Shown here: positions 36,438 through 42,106 of the stretch, piece by piece
Position numbering within the stretch: position 1 is the stretch's first letter
Layout: each line of letters begins with the position of its first letter
Assembly: GCF_000613785.1 (NCBI RefSeq)
Contig: NZ_BAJQ01000022.1
Coordinates: 1 to 42,106 of the forward strand
Reading direction: 5' to 3'
Origin: Segatella oulorum JCM 14966
GTDB taxonomy: Bacteria > Bacteroidota > Bacteroidia > Bacteroidales > Bacteroidaceae
DNA length: 42,106 nt
Notes under the pieces: generated by a model
The model's database searches: none
What the model was told of the DNA's origin: nothing
What the model saw: the letters and a program-made list of their open reading frames with translations, nothing else
Position numbers and translations under genes: made by a program

Positions 36438-39338
36438 TTAATCTTGTTTTATTACGCCGCCATCAATCTCTTCTTCCTCTTCCCATTCTTCCTCGGTAGA
36501 GCCCGGCGTCTTCGGCGTCACCCTCGTTTTGGGTTCGGCTACGGGACGGACAGAGAGCCCGTTCGCCCGACCCATACGGTTCTGCGGGTTCACGCTGTAC
36601 GGGGAGAACCACAGGCTGCAACCGTAGATGTCGTTCGGAACGGCCGACCAATAGTCGCCCCACCAGCCCACGTTGTACAGCAAACCGTCTCCGGAGCTGC
36701 GCATACCCATAGCGGGGAAATATACGGTGCCATCAGGAGAAGTGATTTTGTTGTTGAAGTTCCAACCCCAATCCCAAGCACCGCTGACATTCATCGGACC
36801 GCCGTTCTGCCCATTAGTCGTGAAGCCGGTGAAGGCTCCACCCGCAGGAACATGAAAACCAGCAGGGCAAGGATCATAAACAGTCTTAACAACTAAATCA
36901 TTATTCCAATTATTACTACTTATGTTATTGGCAGACCAAAGATTATTATAGGTCACATTGTAATGGTCATAAGGACTAACATTAGAGAAATACATTACCC
37001 CTGGATTGTTAATGGTAGTGCCTATACTTTGAGCACCTGCAACAACTTTAAAACTGGGATTAGCCGATGTTTTACCATTCGGATAGAATGTATCCGTACC
37101 AGGCAAGGCATCTTTCCGTCCAAATTGATAGAGCGTAGCAAAAACTTCTTTATTAACACCTGGATTTTGTGTAATTTCAACAAAGCTTGATGTCTTGGTA
37201 TGATTATTCCCGGCTTGCTGCTCAATTGTGAGACGCGCTTTACGTGGCTTGTCATAAGATGTTGCCTCGTATTTCGTATATGCTTGTCCCAAGGTGTTGC
37301 GAGTGAATTTATAAATCGTTCCATCGTGATTCTTCACTGGAATTACGTCTAATGCATCGGCATGATCGAACCACAAGTGCCACGACCAGGCAATTCCTGA
37401 ACGAAGGACTCCTATAACGGCATTACCATTTTGAATATCTTCTCGCTTTACTTCAAACTCTAAGAAATTAGGAGAACCTGGAATAATATTGAAAGATGAA
37501 GGACGAACTAAATTGGGCTTATCCTCCCAAACCACAGTACCTCCTATCATACCTCCACCTAAATTTTGATCAATATATGGATTAGAAATATCCCTATCGT
37601 CAGCTTTAAACGTCTTCAGCACATATGGTGTACCCGCAGGAGCTGACGACTTAAAAGAATTAGTATTCCACATATTATTTCTGATGCTATTACCATAAAC
37701 CAGTGGGATGCAATAATAGCCTGGTGCAGAAATGATATAGCAGTTGGCACTTTCCTCTATATAATTACGAGCACCATTTCCACTTGGGTTTGCAAGGTTA
37801 TAAGGGTCACTTGCAGTGCCTTTTGGTGTGGCATTCTTCAACACATCGTTATATTCCTTCAGCCTATCGGTGATGGTTGCAGCCTCTACCGATGTATTCA
37901 CCGACTCGGCGCTCCCTGCTACACCTGTGCCCTGGTCGGCAATATTACCTAACCAAGTTGGTTTTGCTGCGCGCGTCACCCAGTTATTGGTGGTGTAATC
38001 CCACTCTTCGTATTTGGTGACCTTCCAGGCTACGGGCTGTTTCGTGCCATCGGGTGCCTGACGATAGCTCGTCACTTCAAAAGCAGCCTCGCTATTGGTT
38101 TCGTTACCTTGATAATCAAATGTCTTGTTCTCTTTTGCCAACGTGAAGATATAACCCCAGCTTGAATTCTTTTGCGAGAGCTTATATTCGCGTGTGGTGT
38201 TTGCCTTCCATTCGCCAGTCAATGGGAATGAAACATGCTTGGTAGAACCACCTTCCTCGTAATAGATCGTAACCTTAGCATGATTGACATCTGATTTATT
38301 TGGTAAGGTTTGCGGAATCATCAAGAACGTGTAAGCTTCGCGTCCTGCACGATTGTTGGGATTTGTCGCAGGATTGAGTGCTCCGGCCAACATCGTGTTG
38401 GGCATTTCGGCAGCATTCATGTTGATACCATCGAGCGTTACGGTGGTTGCAGCATTGTCAACCGACTTCCATGTGCCCATTGCATTCAATGCATTGGGCA
38501 ATTCGTAACGACCTTTGTATTTCACACCCGAAACTTCAATTTTCTTGATGGTGACAGGAGAAAGGTTGCTGCCGATGGAGAACTTCACAGCCGCCAAGGC
38601 ATGCGTGAACTTGAGATTGCTCGTGGGGTCGTCGCCATGCTCATAGTGCACCTCACCCGAGCAAGCTGTCATCAAGTCTACTTGGTCAACAACATTGCTC
38701 TTCACCTCGAAATCCACATAAGGCACCTGTGCATGGCTGCTCGGTGAGAGCGTGATGCCATTGGCTGCCGTAGCCTCAGGCGACACTGCATAGAAGCGAC
38801 CATAAACATTTACGGGCCAATCCCAATCGTAACGATTTACCAACGTACCATCGGGATTGGTCTTTTCGTTGTGAAACCATAACAATGCCGTACTCGGATT
38901 GGATGCAGCCGCAGAACTTGCTGCACGATAACCTATCGAGGAGAAGGTGCCAAGCGTGCTGGTGGTGAGAATTGTTCCGCGCGTCTTCGCATCTACTTTC
39001 ACGGGGTTAAGACCCTCAACGGTCGACTCAATCAGGCAGAAGTCATGAGGATTACTGCCTGTGGCTTCAATCTTGCGAGGGGCAAAGTAGGCTGCAGGAA
39101 TAGGTTGCAAACTCAAACCACGTGTTTGTCCGGTGGGGTTTTGTGCCAACGCATCCATCTGCACATCGCTCACATTGAAAGCCAATGTGGTGCCCATGTG
39201 CTTATTGGGCTTGTCGGTTGCCAAATCATCGTCGGCACAAGCAGCTGCTAAAAGAGCAGCAGCACCAACAGCAACGAGCAAACCTCGGTTGCGAAGTCTG
39301 CTCCATGCAAAGTTGCTCAACTTATTTTTTATCTTCAT
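36438..39338 (-). CDS. Large fimbrillin-family surface lipoprotein
   Basis: The 966-aa protein starts at 39338 (the ATG at 39371 adds 11 residues), with a signal and lipobox AAAC at Cys 34. Residues about 40-330 form a Mfa-like fimbrillin domain (HALAAVKFSIGSNLSPVTIK is typical). A middle region has BACON-like repeats (RKARLTIEQQAG, SFVEITQNPG). The end (about 819-930) is a FISUMP/lectin-like domain with VYDPCPAGFHVP and GLSVRPV. A short strongly acidic tail (EEEWEEEEEIDGG) ends the protein. It is the central gene of a fimbrial or adhesin locus, co-oriented with a second fimbrillin downstream and a small peptide upstream. The ligand cannot be inferred. Confidence 0.82.
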   Translation of the reverse strand: MKIKNKLSNFAWSRLRNRGLLVAVGAAALLAAACADDDLATDKPNKHMGTTLAFNVSDVQMDALAQNPTGQTRGLSLQPIPAAYFAPRKIEATGSNPHDFCLIESTVEGLNPVKVDAKTRGTILTTSTLGTFSSIGYRAASSAAASNPSTALLWFHNEKTNPDGTLVNRYDWDWPVNVYGRFYAVSPEATAANGITLSPSSHAQVPYVDFEVKSNVVDQVDLMTACSGEVHYEHGDDPTSNLKFTHALAAVKFSIGSNLSPVTIKKIEVSGVKYKGRYELPNALNAMGTWKSVDNAATTVTLDGINMNAAEMPNTMLAGALNPATNPNNRAGREAYTFLMIPQTLPNKSDVNHAKVTIYYEEGGSTKHVSFPLTGEWKANTTREYKLSQKNSSWGYIFTLAKENKTFDYQGNETNSEAAFEVTSYRQAPDGTKQPVAWKVTKYEEWDYTTNNWVTRAAKPTWLGNIADQGTGVAGSAESVNTSVEAATITDRLKEYNDVLKNATPKGTASDPYNLANPSGNGARNYIEESANCYIISAPGYYCIPLVYGNSIRNNMWNTNSFKSSAPAGTPYVLKTFKADDRDISNPYIDQNLGGGMIGGTVVWEDKPNLVRPSSFNIIPGSPNFLEFEVKREDIQNGNAVIGVLRSGIAWSWHLWFDHADALDVIPVKNHDGTIYKFTRNTLGQAYTKYEATSYDKPRKARLTIEQQAGNNHTKTSSFVEITQNPGVNKEVFATLYQFGRKDALPGTDTFYPNGKTSANPSFKVVAGAQSIGTTINNPGVMYFSNVSPYDHYNVTYNNLWSANNISSNNWNNDLVVKTVYDPCPAGFHVPAGGAFTGFTTNGQNGGPMNVSGAWDWGWNFNNKITSPDGTVYFPAMGMRSSGDGLLYNVGWWGDYWSAVPNDIYGCSLWFSPYSVNPQNRMGRANGLSVRPVAEPKTRVTPKTPGSTEEEWEEEEEIDGGVIKQD

Positions 39339-39383
39339 TTTTGTTGTTCCTTTTATTTTCACTCCATTCATTTGCCACAGCTA

Positions 39384-39566
39384 TTAATCTTCGTCTTCGA
39401 TTTCTTCGCTGCCGCCATCATCAAAATCACCCACCGAGATGCTACCCTTGTGGCCTGTTTCTCCACCGCCACCGGGACGTGCCGTGGGGCTTTTTGTTAA
39501 TAACAAATACTCTTCCGGCAAAGGAATAACCCTGCACATAGGTGTTTCATACAATTTTTTCTTCAT
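39384..39566 (-). CDS. Small acidic KKxYExP peptide
   Basis: This 60-aa product begins MKKKLYETPMCRVIPLPEEY, passes through a Gly-rich middle (RPGGGGETGHKG) and ends in acidic residues (GGSEEIEDED). No signal peptide is present. Small proteins with a KKxYxxP start followed by a Gly-rich part occur in many Bacteroidales beside surface-protein genes; their role is unknown. It lies 45 bases before the fimbrillin start at 39338, so it is probably the first gene of that transcript. I rate coding as likely rather than sure. Confidence 0.6.
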   Translation of the reverse strand: MKKKLYETPMCRVIPLPEEYLLLTKSPTARPGGGGETGHKGSISVGDFDDGGSEEIEDED

Positions 39567-39642
39567 TTTTTGTTCTGTTTAAATGATTATATTTACTACT
39601 ATTGATTTCTTACTTCACAGGTTCAGTTACACACACACGAAA

Positions 39643-39683
39643 AAGCATCTGCAAAGAGCTTTGAAAGCTCCTTGCAGATGCTT
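39643..39683 (-). repeat. 20-bp-stem hairpin in the leader of the fimbrial locus
   Basis: Left arm 39643-39662 (AAGCATCTGCAAAGAGCTTT) and right arm 39664-39683 are complementary except at one position. On the minus-strand RNA that position is a G-U pair, so the stem is complete there but not on the plus strand. No U-run follows, so it looks like an RNA control or processing structure rather than a plain terminator. Confidence 0.65.
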
Positions 39684-39752
39684 GAAACGGCAGACCGATG
39701 CCCGCGCCGGGCGCACCGCTATCGCCTTTGTAGAGAGGCTTAGACCGTTAGA

Positions 39753-39810
<58 letters not shown>

Positions 39811-39841
39811 GCAAATTATTTGGTTCGGCCAAATAATTTGC
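39811..39841. terminator. Perfect 13-bp hairpin beside the microsatellite
   Basis: GCAAATTATTTGG and CCAAATAATTTGC close a 5-base loop TTCGG. It lies 81 bases past the stop of the barrel gene at 39923. There is no U-run after it, so termination is possible but not certain. The rest of 39567-39922 holds nothing else I can name. Confidence 0.5.
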
Positions 39842-39922
39842 GTTAAAAATCACACTATTTGAAAAATTATTTCTCGTTTGCATACGCACACCTCTGTTTT
39901 GTTCCTATTTTGTACGACGGAC

Positions 39923-42106
39923 TTATTTGCCAAAACTATTGAAGTTGTACATCACACCAATGTTAATGTTGTTGGTGAAGGTTCCATCCTGCGTATAGGT
40001 GAAGTTATGGGGATAGCGATCCTTGGGCATGCGATAGACGGTGTGGCTATAGAAAAGCGACACGTTACGCGAGAGATTGTAGCTGAGCATGCCACCGAAA
40101 TTGAGCGCAAAGGCTGTTCCGGCCTCACCCAAGAGGAGTGAAGGACCTGCGTAGAGGTAGGCATTCCAACGGCGATGACCGTCGTAACCAGCCAAGGCGT
40201 TGAGCAAGTTCAACTGATAGTCGAACGACACCAAATAGTTGGTGTAGGTTTGCTTGTAAATCGTTGTCCCATAAGGATAGCCGATGATTTCTTTCATCCA
40301 CTCGAAACCTACGCGTGCACCGCTAACAGAATTGAAGTTATAGCCGGCAAAAGCAGTAGCGTTTTTGAGCAGACCACGGCTGTATTCGGTGAAACGCCAG
40401 TCCCAAAGGGTGTTGTTCCAACCAAAGCCGGCGCCCACAAAGAGTCCGGTGCGCGGAACATTGCGCAACGTGTCGGCTGTGTCGGTGGCATCGTTCAGGC
40501 GTGTTTCTTTGTCTTTAAACAGCACCGACATACCTACTTTCAAAGCAAATGCATTGAAGTTAACCCCATCCTTGCCACGCTGTGCGATGGGCATGAAAGT
40601 AGGTTCGAACGTCAATCGCAAGCTGTTGTCCAAACGCATCCAAGCCTGTAGTCCGACGCGAGCGGCAGAATAGCCACCCTCATAAGCATGCGAGGGACCG
40701 TCTTCACCGCGTTTGGAATGACCCAACTCGAAACCACCGAAGACGTTCACGCCGCATTTTGACTCCCAATTGTAGTCGCGATTAAAGCCAAGCGGATTGA
40801 TGAGCACGTCGAAAGAGACGCCGCGCGTTCCGATTAACAGGCGTGAAGAGTGGTTGTGATAGTCGAACGATTTCCAATCGGCATTGGTCACATGGAAACC
40901 TGCACGTGCACCAAGAGCGGAGCTTAACCACCAGCCCATGGCTACATTTGCATCGAAACCATTGGCGCTTGCAAAACTCTGGGGCACCTTACCCAAGAAT
41001 GAAGCACCAAAGCTGTAGTCGAAGAAGAACTTAGGTTTCCACTGCAACTCAAGCAGGTGCTGAGCCGCATCGAAATTATACATTGCACCAATGTTAAGGT
41101 TGTTGGTGTAAGTTCCATTCTCAGAATAAACCATAGACTGCGGATAACGATGCTTGGGCATACGATAAACGGTGTGCGTATAGAAGAGCGACAACGAAGG
41201 ATTGATGGCATAAGTGAGCATACCACCACCATTCCATGCGAACTTCGTGCCGGCCTCGCCCATAACCAACGTTGGACCTGCATACAGATAAGCGTTCCAT
41301 CGACGCAGAGGATTATAACCTGTCATGAAGTTGGACAATCCAAATTGATAGTCTAACGACACGAGATAGTTATTATAGGTGTAATTCTTCATACCCGGCC
41401 CTGCATTGTTGAAGAAACCTTGTGTCTCTTTCATCCACTCGCCTTGCAGACGAAGACCGTGTAAAGCATCGAAACGATAACCACCAAAGAAGATTGCATT
41501 CTTCAAGATGCTATGCTTGAAACCAGAGAAACGCCAATCCCAAACGGTGTTATTCCAACCGATACCAGCTGCAATGAAAGCACCTTTTCGGGGTTGTTCA
41601 CAACGGTTGTATCACCCAAAATACGCTCATTTTTGTGCAAGTAGAGCACAGAGATACCTGCCTTTACAGCGAATTGATTGTATCGAATGCCACCGGCTGC
41701 ACGCTGAATAACGGGAGCATAGGTGGGTTCTAATGTCAAACGAAGACCATCAGCCAAACGTGTCCACAACTGAGTTCCTAAACGGAAAGCAGTATAATTG
41801 CCCTCATAAGAACCAACAAAGCCTGGTTCTGTGCGCTTTGAATGACCGAATTCATAACCTGCTAACACATTGAAGCCGTAGTTGGAGTTCCAATTATAGT
41901 TCTCAACAAAGCCCAAAGGATTAACCAACACGTCTAAAGCGAGACCACGAGAACCCACTAACAATTTGGTAGGTTGGCTTGCATAGGTGGTCGTATTCCA
42001 GTCTGTATTCTCAACATGCAGACCTGCACGTGCAGCAAAGGAAGATGTTAACCACCAACCAATAGAGGTTGTTGCACTGAAACCACGTGCATTACCAAAG
42101 TTTGTA
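39923..42106 (-). CDS. Large outer-membrane protein with duplicated barrel modules (5' end outside window, frameshifted)
   Basis: The minus-strand frame is open from the right edge (TNFGNARGFSATTSIGWWLT) to 41503, then continues in the next frame from about 41590 to the stop at 39923. One A missing from the run at 41585-41588 (plus-strand T) explains the break; repair restores EKGAFIAAGIGWNNTVWDWR. The protein is built of repeated halves. One has GWWLSSALGARAGFHV to FNxFALKxGxSVLF; the other has GWNNTxWDWRF, then RRWNAYLYAGPxLxxGEAGT and HTVYRMPKxRYP. The second half appears twice and the first half at least twice, giving a repeat of about 350 aa. Aromatic strands and NYLVSxDYQ turns fit beta-barrels. 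It has no obvious substrate; it may be a porin-like or surface anchoring protein of the fimbrial locus. Confidence 0.78.

Overview
The window comes from a Bacteroidales genome, most likely a Prevotella-type organism. Three things point there: Mfa/Fim-type fimbrial lipoproteins; the r-protein order secY-map-infA-rpmJ with no adk, and rpsL-rpsG-fusA-rpsJ with no tuf; and -7 promoter boxes of the Bacteroidota form TAnnTTTG. Ribosome binding sites are weak. Almost all genes lie on the minus strand. I saw no tRNA, rRNA or cas genes.

Layout. 1-434: the 5' end of an IS982-family transposase running off the left edge, then a short tandem repeat. 435-3339: a minus-strand pair, an alkaline-phosphatase-fold phosphoglycerol transferase (LTA-synthase-like) followed by an outer-membrane barrel protein. 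3562-4857: a histidine-acid-phosphatase-like protein whose catalytic His is Pro. 4858-5229: a striking array of five 18-bp palindromes at an exact 41-bp period with phased A-tracts. 5230-6108: a FimB/Mfa2-like lipoprotein. 6389-7630: an exported alpha/beta hydrolase.

7739-25930: the complete str-S10-spc-alpha ribosomal superoperon on the minus strand, from rpsL to rplQ. It includes fusA, secY, map, infA and rpoA, with an internal promoter before rpsM and structured intercistronic gaps at rpsL/rpsG, fusA/rpsJ and rpsN/rpsH. 26130-28513: DUF3467, DUF1634, TauE/SafE and DUF421 genes. 28833-32866: two DUF3857/transglutaminase-fold exported proteins, one with an intact Cys-His-Asp triad and one without it. 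32930-34728: a 1.8-kb gene-free block of repeats with about five GC-rich foldback elements. 34729-42106: a surface locus with two fimbrillin-like lipoproteins, a small acidic KKxYExP peptide, a 55-nt (TG)n microsatellite flanked by hairpins, and a large outer-membrane protein with duplicated barrel modules, cut by the right edge.

Six genes are broken by single-base frameshifts: rplC, rpsC, the DUF3467 gene, a DUF3857 gene, the second fimbrillin gene and the large barrel protein. Five of the six are -1 events. Two hit essential single-copy ribosomal genes, so sequencing or assembly indels are the likely cause. Repaired lengths are given in each entry.
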